A stretch of 11,732 nt of DNA from Bdellovibrionaceae bacterium UBA6776 (lineage in GTDB: Bacteria > Bdellovibrionota > Bdellovibrionia > Bdellovibrionales > UBA1609): NCBI GenBank assembly GCA_002453155.1, contig DKGG01000003.1, positions 721-12,452 of the forward strand, in the 5' to 3' direction. A program made the translations under genes and the position numbers. The number at the start of each line of letters is the position of its first letter. The stretch's first letter is position 1. A model generated the notes under the pieces. It saw only the letters and a program-made list of their open reading frames with translations, was not told where the DNA came from and did no database searches. Below, in pieces: positions 1 to 6,897 of this stretch.

Positions 1-22
1 ACTCCTACTCCTACTCCTACTC
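1..22 (+). repeat. ACTCCT hexamer repeat encoding a Thr-Pro linker
   Basis: Three and a half copies of ACTCCT encode alternating Thr-Pro at the start of the partial DUF4214 gene. The array continues off the left edge, so its length is unknown. Such in-frame hexamers can vary in copy number by slippage without breaking the frame. Confidence 0.7.
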
Positions 23-390
23 CGGATCCAACTTCCACAGGAATTCGAAACCTAGTGACTCATATTTACACCACAATCTTAGGCCGAGATCCAGATGCAG
101 GCGGCTTTGAATACTATTCGGGTGTACTTGCCCAATCTAGAAATGTTCAGACCTGTCAGAACACTTTCCGATCCTTCCTCACCTCCTCTGAGTTTAGAGG
201 TAGAAATCTAAATCACACTCAATACGTAGAGGTTCTCTACAAGGGTGTATTTAATCGAACTGCAGATTCGGGCGGAAAAAACTATTATGTGGGTCTTTTG
301 AATTCTGGAGCAATGTCGAAAGATCAGTTAAGAGAGACTTTCATCAACCATCAAGAGGCGATTAACTATTGCTCTTCCTCACTTAGGTAA
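1..390 (+). CDS. C-terminal part of a DUF4214 repeat protein (5' end outside window)
   Basis: The frame is open from base 1, so this is the last 129 codons of a longer gene; the GTG at 55 is internal and not the real start. The visible part begins with a Thr-Pro dipeptide linker (residues 1-8), typical of spacers in exported multidomain proteins. Two copies of a DUF4214-like motif follow: a hydrophobic/aromatic helix, then LGRDPDAGG (bases 79-105), a second helix with EYY, and an F-x-x-S-x-EF ending; the second copy carries FNRTADSGG (250-276). DUF4214 is found in surface or secreted proteins, often beside adhesin, glycan-related or RTX-like modules, and its biochemical role is not settled. 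Cys residues lie in each half (TCQ, NYC). The gene ends with TAA at 388-390, followed by a strong terminator. The family call is good; the function of the whole protein cannot be judged from this fragment. Confidence 0.8.
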   Translation, partial: TPTPTPTPDPTSTGIRNLVTHIYTTILGRDPDAGGFEYYSGVLAQSRNVQTCQNTFRSFLTSSEFRGRNLNHTQYVEVLYKGVFNRTADSGGKNYYVGLLNSGAMSKDQLRETFINHQEAINYCSSSLR

Positions 391-403
391 AAATTGATTC
401 CTA

Positions 404-447
404 AACTCCGTGCCAGTGGTTATGCTGGTACGGAGTTCTCATTTTTA
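404..447 (+). terminator. Intrinsic terminator after the DUF4214 gene
   Basis: A 13-bp stem, AACTCCGTGCCAG (404-416) with CTGGTACGGAGTT (425-437), has one G-U wobble and an 8-nt loop. It is followed by a T-rich run (442-447). It starts 14 nt after the stop codon. In the opposite direction no T-run follows, so it is directional for the + strand gene. Confidence 0.88.
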
Positions 448-646
448 TTCTTGGACGTTATTGCACCCGAAATGAATGCAAAGTTGTTGAGCGGGAATAT
501 CATTTGGGTTTTGAGGAGATGGCCGCCGAAAGCTTTTGCGGACTAAGTAGAGTTGCGTCACTTCTCTAGACAGATTCTCGAAATTCAGAACTAGAACACT
601 TCGAAAAAAATTGAAGCCCAAGAAGACCCACGTTACAAACGGATGC

Positions 647-1615
647 ATGTCATGGCCACTGCTCCTCCACTTCCTGTTCTTCTCCATCGCGCTCTTAGCA
701 CTTTCCAAAGGAGCAGACTACTTTGTCACCTACTCCTCTCGCATGGCAAAACGCTTTGGAATCTCGGACATGGTGGTGGGTCTAACTATCACTTCTATCG
801 GAACCTCTCTTCCCGAATTGGCCGCCTCCATCTCTGCTGCCTTTAAGGATCACACCCCTGTCATCATCGGCAACGTGGTGGGAAGCAACATCGCAAACAT
901 TGGCCTGATCCTCGGGCTGGCCGCAATGATTCATCCCTTCTTCACCGAAAAGAAGCTTCATTTCCGCGACAGCATGGTCATGCTTGGCAGCACTGTCCTC
1001 TTTTTGCTTTTTACATGGAATGGAAGTTTTGAACTTTGGGAAGGCCTGGTCTTCCTGATCCTTTATGCCGCATACATGGTTCAAATCATCAAATCCGACC
1101 GCGATCCCAATCAACCGGGTGGCCTTGAAGACAAACACAAACTTCCCTTCATCTGGAAACCCTTTCTTTGGGAAGCCTTTGTCACCGCACTTTCCTGCTT
1201 GGCCGTGGGATTTGGCGCAAACTATTTGATCAACGAAGCCATTGTACTCTCACAACAAATGGGCGTCTCCGAAAGCGTCATCGGCCTCACCCTGATTGCG
1301 GTGGGCACATCCCTCCCCGAACTTTTGGTTTCAGTCAGTAGCGTTCGTCAGGGCAAAGCTGAAATGGTCATTGGGAATATCCTGGGCAGCAACATTGCCA
1401 ACCTGCTCCTCATTCTAGGTGCCAGCTCCATGATCAATGTGTTGCAAGTTTCAAAGTCCGACGTTCTCATCATGACTCCCATCATGATTCTGTTCACTCT
1501 TTTGGGTGTGGGATTTATTTTTTCAAAACGCGACATTGCAAAAGTTCAAGGTGGCTTCTTGATGGCCCTTTATTCTGGATTTGTGGTGCTTGCTTTTTTT
1601 CAAGGCTGGAGTTGA
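647..1615 (+). CDS. Calcium/sodium antiporter, CaCA family (YrbG-like)
   Basis: This is an inner-membrane cation exchanger of the Ca2+:cation antiporter superfamily, 322 residues from the ATG at 647. Both alpha repeats are seen. Alpha-1 has GLTITSIGTSLPELAAS (residues 45-61, with Glu57) and GNVVGSNIANIGLILG (75-90). Alpha-2 has GLTLIAVGTSLPELLVS (213-229, Glu225) and GNILGSNIANLLLILG (243-258). The paired Glu and the GSNxxN motifs form the ion-binding centre in this family. The rest is hydrophobic and fits about ten membrane helices, with a short polar loop near residues 150-165. The frame is open upstream to a TTG at 611, but the first 12 codons from there are polar and have no ribosome binding site, and related proteins begin close to the first helix, so I prefer 647, although no strong Shine-Dalgarno precedes it either. 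The gene is convergent with the HEAT-like gene, with a 6-nt gap. Ion specificity cannot be fixed from sequence. Confidence 0.9.
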   Translation: MSWPLLLHFLFFSIALLALSKGADYFVTYSSRMAKRFGISDMVVGLTITSIGTSLPELAASISAAFKDHTPVIIGNVVGSNIANIGLILGLAAMIHPFFTEKKLHFRDSMVMLGSTVLFLLFTWNGSFELWEGLVFLILYAAYMVQIIKSDRDPNQPGGLEDKHKLPFIWKPFLWEAFVTALSCLAVGFGANYLINEAIVLSQQMGVSESVIGLTLIAVGTSLPELLVSVSSVRQGKAEMVIGNILGSNIANLLLILGASSMINVLQVSKSDVLIMTPIMILFTLLGVGFIFSKRDIAKVQGGFLMALYSGFVVLAFFQGWS

Positions 1616-1621
1616 TAAGCA

Positions 1622-2296
1622 CTAACCTTGACGGTTTTCGAAAAACGTCAACCACTTTTGAGCTTTCGCCTCTAAGCTGTCGGTTTTCTTTCCCAATCTC
1701 AATCCACTTTGCTTTTCCAAACCAATCACACCCCAAGCTTGCACCTGAGCATCCTTGTCCCCAAGCATGGTTCGATAAACTTTCTTCCAATCTTTTGGAG
1801 GTTGCATCACCAAAGCTTTTGCCAAATAGGGACGAATCCAAAGACTGTAAGTTCCTCTGAAGTTTAACTGGTGATTGAGAGCTTCATAAATTTTTTCCGA
1901 GTAACCATCGTCCTTCAACTCAATCAAATTCCGAATGGCTTGAGTGCGAACCACCAAAGACTTGTCAAAAAGCAGTTTGCGAGACCACTTTTGAGACAAA
2001 CTTTTAAGTGAAGTAGCGTTCAACGCCACCAGCGCGGCATTTCTCATGTACCAGGCCTTCGACTTCAACGCGATTTCCACATCCTTTTGAAACTTGCGTG
2101 CGTCTTTCCGAGCCATCTTCTGAAGAGACTGCCACTTTTCAGACAAAGAAGACTCTTCAGAAAATGCTCTTTGCTTGAGATGACCGTAAGAATCTGAAAT
2201 GGATTTTGGAGTGGACGCAAAACTGGGAAGAGCTACAAAAAATGTAAAAACACAGGAAGTTAAAATATTGATGACAGAATTCTTCGATTCCATCAT
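1622..2296 (-). CDS. Secreted HEAT-like repeat protein
   Basis: This 224-residue protein has a Sec signal peptide: a hydrophobic stretch at about residues 9-25 and a likely cleavage after PSFAS (28). The mature part looks all-helical, with HEAT-like segments such as RNAALVALNA (85-94), DKSLVVRTQAIRNLIEL (111-127) and GDKDAQVQAWGVIGLEK (179-195). The pattern D-x-x-x-x-V-R/Q-x-x-A is typical of HEAT or armadillo helices, which are used for protein binding rather than catalysis. A periplasmic scaffold role is inferred. The ATG at 2296 directly follows the TAG of the upstream coiled-coil gene (TAG-ATG-ATG), so translation is probably coupled; the second ATG at 2293 is equally possible. No specific family is recognised. 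The last codons overlap an inverted repeat. Confidence 0.75.
   Translation of the reverse strand: MMESKNSVINILTSCVFTFFVALPSFASTPKSISDSYGHLKQRAFSEESSLSEKWQSLQKMARKDARKFQKDVEIALKSKAWYMRNAALVALNATSLKSLSQKWSRKLLFDKSLVVRTQAIRNLIELKDDGYSEKIYEALNHQLNFRGTYSLWIRPYLAKALVMQPPKDWKKVYRTMLGDKDAQVQAWGVIGLEKQSGLRLGKKTDSLEAKAQKWLTFFENRQG
1628..1651. terminator. Inverted repeat between convergent genes, possible terminator
   Basis: TTGACG (1628-1633) pairs with CGTCAA (1646-1651), and the inner TTTT/AAAA also pairs around a CG centre with one G-A mismatch. It lies 12 nt past the antiporter stop and inside the last codons of the opposing HEAT-like gene. The run after it on + (CCACTTTT) is only weakly T-rich. 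It may terminate the antiporter transcript, but the case is moderate. Confidence 0.4.
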
Positions 2297-3322
2297 CTAA
2301 GACTTCAACTCGTCCGCTTCTTCAGCGATTTTGTCGGGATCCAACTCCCCTTGCAAAGCTTCGTCGGCACTTGCGGTTTCATCTGTTCCCAACATTGAGG
2401 ACAACTCCGAAACCACTTTGTCGGTGTCCAAATCTTTAGAAGCCAACTCGGCAAACAGATCATCCACTTCGGCCTGGTCCACCGGTGCAGCCGGAGGCTC
2501 TTCACCTTCAGGGGCAGGGGCGGCGGCGGCTTCGACGACAGGTTCGGGAGCTGGCGGCTCTGGTGGCGGCTCTGGTGGCGGTTCAGGTTCGGGAGCGGCC
2601 TCAGCAACAGGTTCCGGTGCCGCTTCAGGCTCCGGGTCAGGTTCGGGTCCTTCCACGTCGGGATCCTTCCCAACCGCTTCTGCAAATTCTTTGACCAAAT
2701 CTTCCGACTCTTCCGGCTCAGGAACCTCAGCGGCCTCTTCCGCAGAAGGAGCACCCCCACCTTTCAATCGATCCAACTCTGTTTTTAAACGAGCATTTTC
2801 CTCTTTATAAAGAGACAAGTCCGCAATGTCGTCTTCCAAAACTTCGTACTCGGCCAGTTTGGCTTCCAATTCAGAAATGCGTTCCAAATGCTCTTTGCTT
2901 CCGCCGGCGTCTCCACCACCACCTTCAGCAGCTACGGCTCCAGGATTGGCAGCAGCTTCTTTCAGTTGGGCTTCTTTTTCTTGGAGGGCCGCTTTCACTT
3001 GAGCCAATTCTTTTTTTGCAGCTTCCAACTCTTGAGAGTTGACGGCAGCGCCCCCGCCTTCTGCCGAAGGGGCGGATCCCGTAGATGCAACTCCAGCCGC
3101 AGCACCATCCCACTGGTTGGTTTTTTCTAAAATGCGATTGAGGATTTCTTCAATTTGATCGGAGTTGGCGCTAAGAGACACCCCCGCTCCTGATGATTTG
3201 GGTTTTGCCGAAATCGAGCGAAACACCAAGAAGCCGATAAGACCAATAACAATGACCGCAACCCATTGAATGATAGCAGCATTGTGAGCGATGAAAGTTC
3301 GGAGAAGAGTTAGACCATCCAC
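2297..3322 (-). CDS. Membrane-anchored coiled-coil protein with Pro/Glu-rich linker
   Basis: I do not recognise a family in this 341-residue protein. It has a single membrane helix near the N-terminus (about 13-35), a short basic stretch (RSISAKPKSS), and two predicted coiled-coil segments (about 96-124 and 143-187) separated by Gly/Ala-rich spacers. A Pro-Glu-Ala-rich linker follows (about 199-281, with repeated PEP and PPPEPP), then an acidic helical tail (282-341). The layout resembles anchored scaffolds that span from the inner membrane, with a ZipA- or FimV-like organisation but no sequence evidence for either family. The basic residues after the helix suggest a cytoplasmic C-terminal part. 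The only suitable start is the GTG at 3322; an AAGG lies immediately before it, which is too close to be an ideal ribosome binding site. The gene is followed without a gap by the HEAT-like gene, so the two products probably act together in the envelope. Confidence 0.72.
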   Translation of the reverse strand: MDGLTLLRTFIAHNAAIIQWVAVIVIGLIGFLVFRSISAKPKSSGAGVSLSANSDQIEEILNRILEKTNQWDGAAAGVASTGSAPSAEGGGAAVNSQELEAAKKELAQVKAALQEKEAQLKEAAANPGAVAAEGGGGDAGGSKEHLERISELEAKLAEYEVLEDDIADLSLYKEENARLKTELDRLKGGGAPSAEEAAEVPEPEESEDLVKEFAEAVGKDPDVEGPEPDPEPEAAPEPVAEAAPEPEPPPEPPPEPPAPEPVVEAAAAPAPEGEEPPAAPVDQAEVDDLFAELASKDLDTDKVVSELSSMLGTDETASADEALQGELDPDKIAEEADELKS

Positions 3323-3328
3323 CCTTAA

Positions 3329-3357
3329 ATTTTGAGGGTCCCATTGAGAGAGGTCAA
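3329..3357 (-). promoter_or_regulatory. Possible promoter for the coiled-coil gene
   Basis: On the minus strand TTGACC (3357-3352) is followed after 17 nt by CAAAAT (3334-3329). The -35 match is good and the -10 match is poor. The predicted start would fall on or next to the GTG at 3322, giving an almost leaderless message, which would fit the lack of a well spaced ribosome binding site. Confidence 0.3.
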
Positions 3358-3400
3358 GAGATCGCCCTTGCCCCTGGACGGAGGTCAGAGAATTTGAGGA

Positions 3401-3526
3401 TTATGCTTTTGCGCGAGGTCGTGCTTTAGAGATGACCTTTTCAAACTTCAAAGCTTTGCTGTTGTAGCATTGACAGATCAATACGATTCCGAGAAGCCCA
3501 AATAAAAAACAAGAAATAAGTGCCAT
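3401..3526 (-). CDS. Possible 41-residue small membrane protein
   Basis: A short frame, ATG at 3526 to TAA at 3401, encodes 41 residues. It begins with a very hydrophobic stretch (MALISCFLFGLLGIVLIC, residues 1-18) and ends in a basic tail rich in Lys and Arg (KARPRAKA). This arrangement is typical of single-pass small membrane proteins with the tail in the cytoplasm. It lies in the gap between rsmB and the coiled-coil gene, is read in the same direction, and ends 78 nt before the GTG of the latter. No clear Shine-Dalgarno is seen before the ATG, and a frame this short can arise by chance, so confidence is modest. Confidence 0.4.
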   Translation of the reverse strand: MALISCFLFGLLGIVLICQCYNSKALKFEKVISKARPRAKA

Positions 3527-3602
3527 AAAAACAAGCTAACACGAAACGCAGAGGGGCTCTAGTTGAAATGAGATTTTCCAGCCCAAAGCACTTATGGATT
3601 TT

Positions 3603-4811
3603 TTATTTTTTCTTTTGCAAAAGAGCCACGTAAAAACCGTCTCCCACCGATGGTCCAGGAAAAAATTCCTTTTCGAACTTCAGTTCGAAATCGGGATGAG
3701 CCGCCAAAAAACCTTCCACCTGTTTGAGGTTTTCCGAGGGAAACAAAGAGCACGTGGAATAAACCATTTCTCCACCGGGCTTCACCATTTTGGAGTAATC
3801 CGCCAAAATGCTTTTTTGGATTTTCTCCAACTCGCGAAGCCGCTCGAGAGTGAGTTTCCACTTGGTGTCCGGATTGCGGCGAAGCACTCCCACACCCGTA
3901 CATGGAACATCTAAAAGCAAGCGGTCCGCTTTTCCATGAAGTCTTTTGATCACTTTCGAGGACTCAATGGGGCGAATCTCTAAATTCTGAACCCCGGCCC
4001 GACGGGCACGCAGCTTTAGCTGGCTCAATTTATTTTCCTGAATGTCCAAGGCAATCACTTTGCCCTTGTTCTTCATCATGGCGGCCATTTGCAAAGACTT
4101 TCCACCGGCACCGGCGCAGGCATCAATCACCCAATCTCCAGGCTGCGGATTTAACGTCAAGGCCGCCTCTTGAGAGTGAAGGTCTTGAACCTCAAAGTGC
4201 CCAGCTTTAAAGGCTTTGGTTTGAAACACATTCTTTCGCTCGGGCAGCATCACCGCCAAATCCGAAACCTTTTGTGACCGGATCCCTTCATCTGCAAGCT
4301 CATCCACCAAATCTTGAGGTGATGAAATCTTCAAAGTGTTCACGCGCAAAAAAACCGGAGCCATTTCGTTCAAACTGGATCGCAATTCGGCCCAACTCTC
4401 TTCGCCCCGTTGTCGAACCATCTCCTGATCCAGCCAATCTGGGATGGAGTGCTGCTCTTGCGGCGTCAGTTCCGAGACAAAATCTAAAATTTCCCCACGC
4501 TTTCCGCGAACCGGCGAGTTCTCCACCTCAAAGCTGTCTTGAAAGGCTTCCAACCAAATAAAGATTAAGATTTTTAGCGCTGACGGATCAAACCCCAGCT
4601 TTTTCTCTGCCAATGCATAGAGCAAACGGTAGTTGCGAACCACCTCATAGACGGTTTCCGCAACCGCACGGCGGTCGCGACTGCCCCACCGACGGTTGGA
4701 TTTGAAAGTTCTTTCCAAAACCTTGTCGGCGTAATAGCCCTCTTCAAAGATTTGCCTTAAAGCTTCGTGAATTCCCTGAAGAATCGGCGGATGAATTTGA
4801 ATTTTAGCCAT
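3603..4811 (-). CDS. rsmB: 16S rRNA (cytosine-C5)-methyltransferase RsmB
   Basis: This SAM-dependent enzyme would methylate C5 of a cytosine in 16S rRNA (C967 in E. coli numbering). It has 402 residues. The N-terminal 140 or so form a NusB-like helical RNA-binding domain (for example RWGSRDRRAVAETVYEVVRN, 41-60), which separates RsmB from RsmF-type relatives. The catalytic domain starts near LRVNTL (155-160). The SAM-binding motif I is DACAGAGGKS (230-239), with Asp256 of ALDIQ ending the next strand. Motif IV is DVPCTG (301-306, Cys304) and motif VI is STCS (352-355, Cys354), the two Cys used in catalysis and product release. The ATG at 4811 follows the stop of the barrel-protein gene after a single base, so the two are cotranscribed and probably translationally coupled. 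The usual fmt-rsmB pairing is not seen here. No terminator with a T-run is evident downstream. Confidence 0.88.
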   Translation of the reverse strand: MAKIQIHPPILQGIHEALRQIFEEGYYADKVLERTFKSNRRWGSRDRRAVAETVYEVVRNYRLLYALAEKKLGFDPSALKILIFIWLEAFQDSFEVENSPVRGKRGEILDFVSELTPQEQHSIPDWLDQEMVRQRGEESWAELRSSLNEMAPVFLRVNTLKISSPQDLVDELADEGIRSQKVSDLAVMLPERKNVFQTKAFKAGHFEVQDLHSQEAALTLNPQPGDWVIDACAGAGGKSLQMAAMMKNKGKVIALDIQENKLSQLKLRARRAGVQNLEIRPIESSKVIKRLHGKADRLLLDVPCTGVGVLRRNPDTKWKLTLERLRELEKIQKSILADYSKMVKPGGEMVYSTCSLFPSENLKQVEGFLAAHPDFELKFEKEFFPGPSVGDGFYVALLQKKK

Positions 4812-4812
4812 A

Positions 4813-5499
4813 TTAAAACGAAAAGACCGTTCCTGCGCCCAAGTAGAGGCCTGAAAATTGACCGTCTTTCAAAAGGTGAAGCTCGTTTTTCAAACCAAAC
4901 TCCAATTGAAATCCCACGGTGTCCACCACATCAAAAAACCGAGCTCCAGCCAAGATCTGATAATCCAAAGCCAATGCAGATTCATCGCGAATTTGCTTCA
5001 TAAAAATTCCAGGTCCCAATCCTGCGCCAAAGAACAACGGGAATCGAGAGTTGGCATCTGGAAAGGCCAGAATGGCCAAAAAGCTCAATTTTTGAGCGTT
5101 GCCCTCATTGAAACTGTAATTGGTAAAATCTGCGCGAAATAGCAAATCCATGGAGTTCACCCACTCCCCCATGCGGTAGGTAACGCCCAAATTGACCTTA
5201 CCGGTGTCTTCTTGATCGGAGGCGCCCCAGTTGTAGCTGTTGCTGTCCAGAAAACCACCCAAATGAAGGGCCAAATACCGAGGATCACTTCCCGAGGCGG
5301 CAGATCTTCGAACAGGAGCTTCCTGCTTTTTTACTTCCTGGCGTTTTTGAAAGTATTCAGAGGCTCTCTTCTTTCCAACAGGAGGTTCTTCCTTCTCATC
5401 GGTCACATCCACCATCTGAGAAGATGCACGGTGGATGGGTGTCCATCCCATTCCAAAAATCATCAAGGAAATCGCTGAAATCTTTAAAAAGTGGGTCAT
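4813..5499 (-). CDS. Predicted outer-membrane beta-barrel protein
   Basis: This 228-residue protein has a signal peptide (hydrophobic about 6-20, cleavage perhaps near residues 25-28). A charged Lys/Glu-rich linker follows (about 35-66), then a region from about residue 74 to the end with alternating hydrophobic and polar residues and many Gly and aromatic residues. The final residues GAGTVFSF end in Phe, the usual C-terminal signal for BAM-dependent barrels. About 155 residues would suit a small, eight-stranded barrel. The charged linker before the barrel is unusual and could bind peptidoglycan or a periplasmic partner; that is a guess. A good ribosome binding site GGAGGA (5509-5504) sits 4 nt before the ATG at 5499. 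The gene is divergent from nrdR and lies 1 nt upstream of rsmB. No specific family is recognised. Confidence 0.75.
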   Translation of the reverse strand: MTHFLKISAISLMIFGMGWTPIHRASSQMVDVTDEKEEPPVGKKRASEYFQKRQEVKKQEAPVRRSAASGSDPRYLALHLGGFLDSNSYNWGASDQEDTGKVNLGVTYRMGEWVNSMDLLFRADFTNYSFNEGNAQKLSFLAILAFPDANSRFPLFFGAGLGPGIFMKQIRDESALALDYQILAGARFFDVVDTVGFQLEFGLKNELHLLKDGQFSGLYLGAGTVFSF

Positions 5500-5568
5500 G
5501 TTGTCCTCCAGATCTCCTTATGCTAAACCATCCTTCAAGCGACCTTTCAACCAATAAGTGAGTTGTTC

Positions 5569-6024
5569 ATGAAATGCCCCCACTGTGGACAAAATAAACA
5601 AAAAGTTTTGGAGACACGGGAGCGAGAGGATGAAATCCGTCGCCGCAGGGAATGCCTTTCCTGCCAGTTTCGATTCACAACTTCAGAAGCCGTTTTGATT
5701 CAATACCCTCACGTCATCAAAAAAGATGGTCGCAGGGAGCCCTTTTCCAAAGAGAAGCTGCGCCGAGGGATTTTGGCCGCTTGTAAAAAACGGCCTGTGA
5801 GCGTGGGGCAAATCGAAAACCTGGTGATGCACATCGCTCGATGGGCGCAAAGTTCCCCCGAGAAAGAGCTTTTGGCTCAAAGTATCGGACAGATTGTAAT
5901 TTCCGAATTAAAGAAACTGGACGACGTGGCCTTTGTTCGCTTCGCAAGTGTTTACAAAAGTTTCTCTTCTGTGCCAGAATTTTTCGATAACCTGATGAAG
6001 GAGGAGACGGATGGGCCAGCGTAG
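5569..6024 (+). CDS. nrdR: Transcriptional repressor NrdR
   Basis: NrdR is a nucleotide-sensing repressor of ribonucleotide reductase genes. The protein has 151 residues from the ATG at 5569, matching the family length. The zinc ribbon is complete: C3-P-H-C6 and C29-L-S-C32, with the signature RRRRECLSCQFRFTT (24-38). The loop between the two Cys pairs is about two residues shorter than in E. coli NrdR as I recall it. The ATP-cone domain follows (about 45-137), with DGRREPFSKEKLRRGI and the ending DDVAFVRFASVYKSF. The frame extends two codons upstream to a TTG at 5563, but family members begin with M-x-C-P-x-C. The last 14 nt overlap nusB. No NrdR-box-like palindrome was seen in the short region before the gene, and no ribonucleotide reductase gene is in the window. 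Confidence 0.95.
   Translation: MKCPHCGQNKQKVLETREREDEIRRRRECLSCQFRFTTSEAVLIQYPHVIKKDGRREPFSKEKLRRGILAACKKRPVSVGQIENLVMHIARWAQSSPEKELLAQSIGQIVISELKKLDDVAFVRFASVYKSFSSVPEFFDNLMKEETDGPA
5999..6004 (+). promoter_or_regulatory. Strong ribosome binding site for nusB inside nrdR
   Basis: AGGAGG lies 6 nt before the nusB ATG at 6011 and is embedded in the last codons of nrdR. It fixes the nusB start and shows that nusB is translated from within the nrdR frame. Confidence 0.85.
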
Positions 6025-6430
6025 AGAATCGAGAGAAATGGCTCTCCAGGTGTTGTTTCAGCAGGAGTTTGCTCCGGACATCCAAATTGAGGATGCTTTG
6101 AATCTATTTCGCTCGTCCTTTGATGCTACGGAAGATGTGTGGAATTACTCCACGATGATTCTTCGTGGCGTGGCCCAACACAAGATCGACATCGATGAGG
6201 TCATTCAGGGCGCCAGTTCTCACTGGAGTCTAAAGCGTATGGCGCTGACGGATTTAAACATCATGCGCATCGCCACCTTCGAGTTGCTGTATGCGGAAAA
6301 TCCACCTCCACCACTTGCGGTGATTGATGAGGCCATTGAAATTTCAAAAAAATACGGCACGACAGATTCCGCTTCTTTCACCAACGGAATTTTAGATCAG
6401 ATTCGAAAAACAAAGCTCAATCAAAAGTGA
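6011..6430 (+). CDS. nusB: Transcription antitermination protein NusB
   Basis: NusB binds boxA RNA together with NusE (ribosomal protein S10) and supports antitermination at rRNA operons. The 139 residues match the family length. The N-terminus RRESREMALQVLFQQEF (4-20) is the usual Arg-rich helix that contacts RNA. Family blocks further on include HWSLKRMALTDLNIMRIATFELLY (about 71-94), PPLAVIDEAIEISKKYG (about 100-116) and SASFTNGILDQI (about 120-131). It overlaps nrdR by 14 nt. In many bacteria nrdR and nusB flank riboflavin genes; here they touch directly and no rib genes are present. Confidence 0.94.
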   Translation: MGQRRESREMALQVLFQQEFAPDIQIEDALNLFRSSFDATEDVWNYSTMILRGVAQHKIDIDEVIQGASSHWSLKRMALTDLNIMRIATFELLYAENPPPPLAVIDEAIEISKKYGTTDSASFTNGILDQIRKTKLNQK

Positions 6431-6450
6431 TTTGATTCAGGGGGGACAAA

Positions 6451-6897
6451 GTGGAGACGGTATTTTCCAAAGGCGCTGAATTGTGGGTCCTTCCCGAAAT
6501 TGAAAACTCGCCTTGGCGCTGGTCTTTCGAGTGGTCCCTAAATTTTCAAATCGAAAAGTCATTGAAGCACACTTCGGCCTCTATGCCTCAAAAAGCCTTA
6601 GAGATTTTTAAAGAATGGGAAGTCCATGATTTTGTCGATGAAATGCAGACCACTTCCCCTTGGACTTTGATTGGCAGTCAAGATTTGCTCCCCACCACCT
6701 GGGTGTTGATTTCAAAAAAGCTGGATGAAAAAACCTTTGCGAAAGAACTGGACCGAGCCTGGGAGGGATTGGGAAAACCCAAAACCCGGATTTTCCCGTC
6801 GAAGGAGTGGACAAAACAGCGGTTGAAAGGGTTAAAATCAAAGTGTGCGAATGCAGACGCCACCGAAATTGCAATCGAAAAAGGAGATTTCGTTTGA
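6451..6897 (+). CDS. Conserved-operon hypothetical protein A (148 aa)
   Basis: I do not recognise this 148-residue protein. It has no signal peptide or membrane helix and should be cytoplasmic. It is rich in Trp, especially early on (WVLPEIENSPWRWSFEWSL, about residues 12-30), with an acidic middle part and a Lys-rich C-terminus. The start is a GTG at 6451, preceded by a purine-rich GGGGGA (6441-6446) at good spacing. It lies 20 nt after nusB, and its TGA overlaps the TTG start of the next gene. Its position between nusB and the PDRP gene implies cotranscription with them. A housekeeping role linked to RNA or central metabolism is possible but not shown. Confidence 0.7.
   Translation: METVFSKGAELWVLPEIENSPWRWSFEWSLNFQIEKSLKHTSASMPQKALEIFKEWEVHDFVDEMQTTSPWTLIGSQDLLPTTWVLISKKLDEKTFAKELDRAWEGLGKPKTRIFPSKEWTKQRLKGLKSKCANADATEIAIEKGDFV

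Noticed and set aside
445..708. Minus-strand 87-codon frame upstream of and overlapping the antiporter start
   Set aside because: It overlaps the first antiporter codons, has no recognisable domain or ribosome binding site, and reads as non-coding.
2331..2810. Plus-strand 159-codon Gly/Ser-rich open frame
   Set aside because: It is the antisense shadow of the Pro/Glu-rich coding region; its composition follows from the codons on the other strand, and it has no ribosome binding site.
3547..3591. GGGCT/AGCCC pairing after rsmB as a terminator
   Set aside because: It has only five base pairs around a long loop and no T-run.
3611..3622. CTTTTGCAAAAG palindrome at the 3' end of rsmB as a terminator
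   Set aside because: Read in the direction of rsmB it is followed by A residues, not T, and it lies within coding sequence.
6807..6893. N-terminal extension of the 186-aa hypothetical protein
   Set aside because: The stretch lies inside the preceding gene and is Arg/Cys-rich, while AAGGAG at 6881-6886 points clearly to the TTG at 6894.
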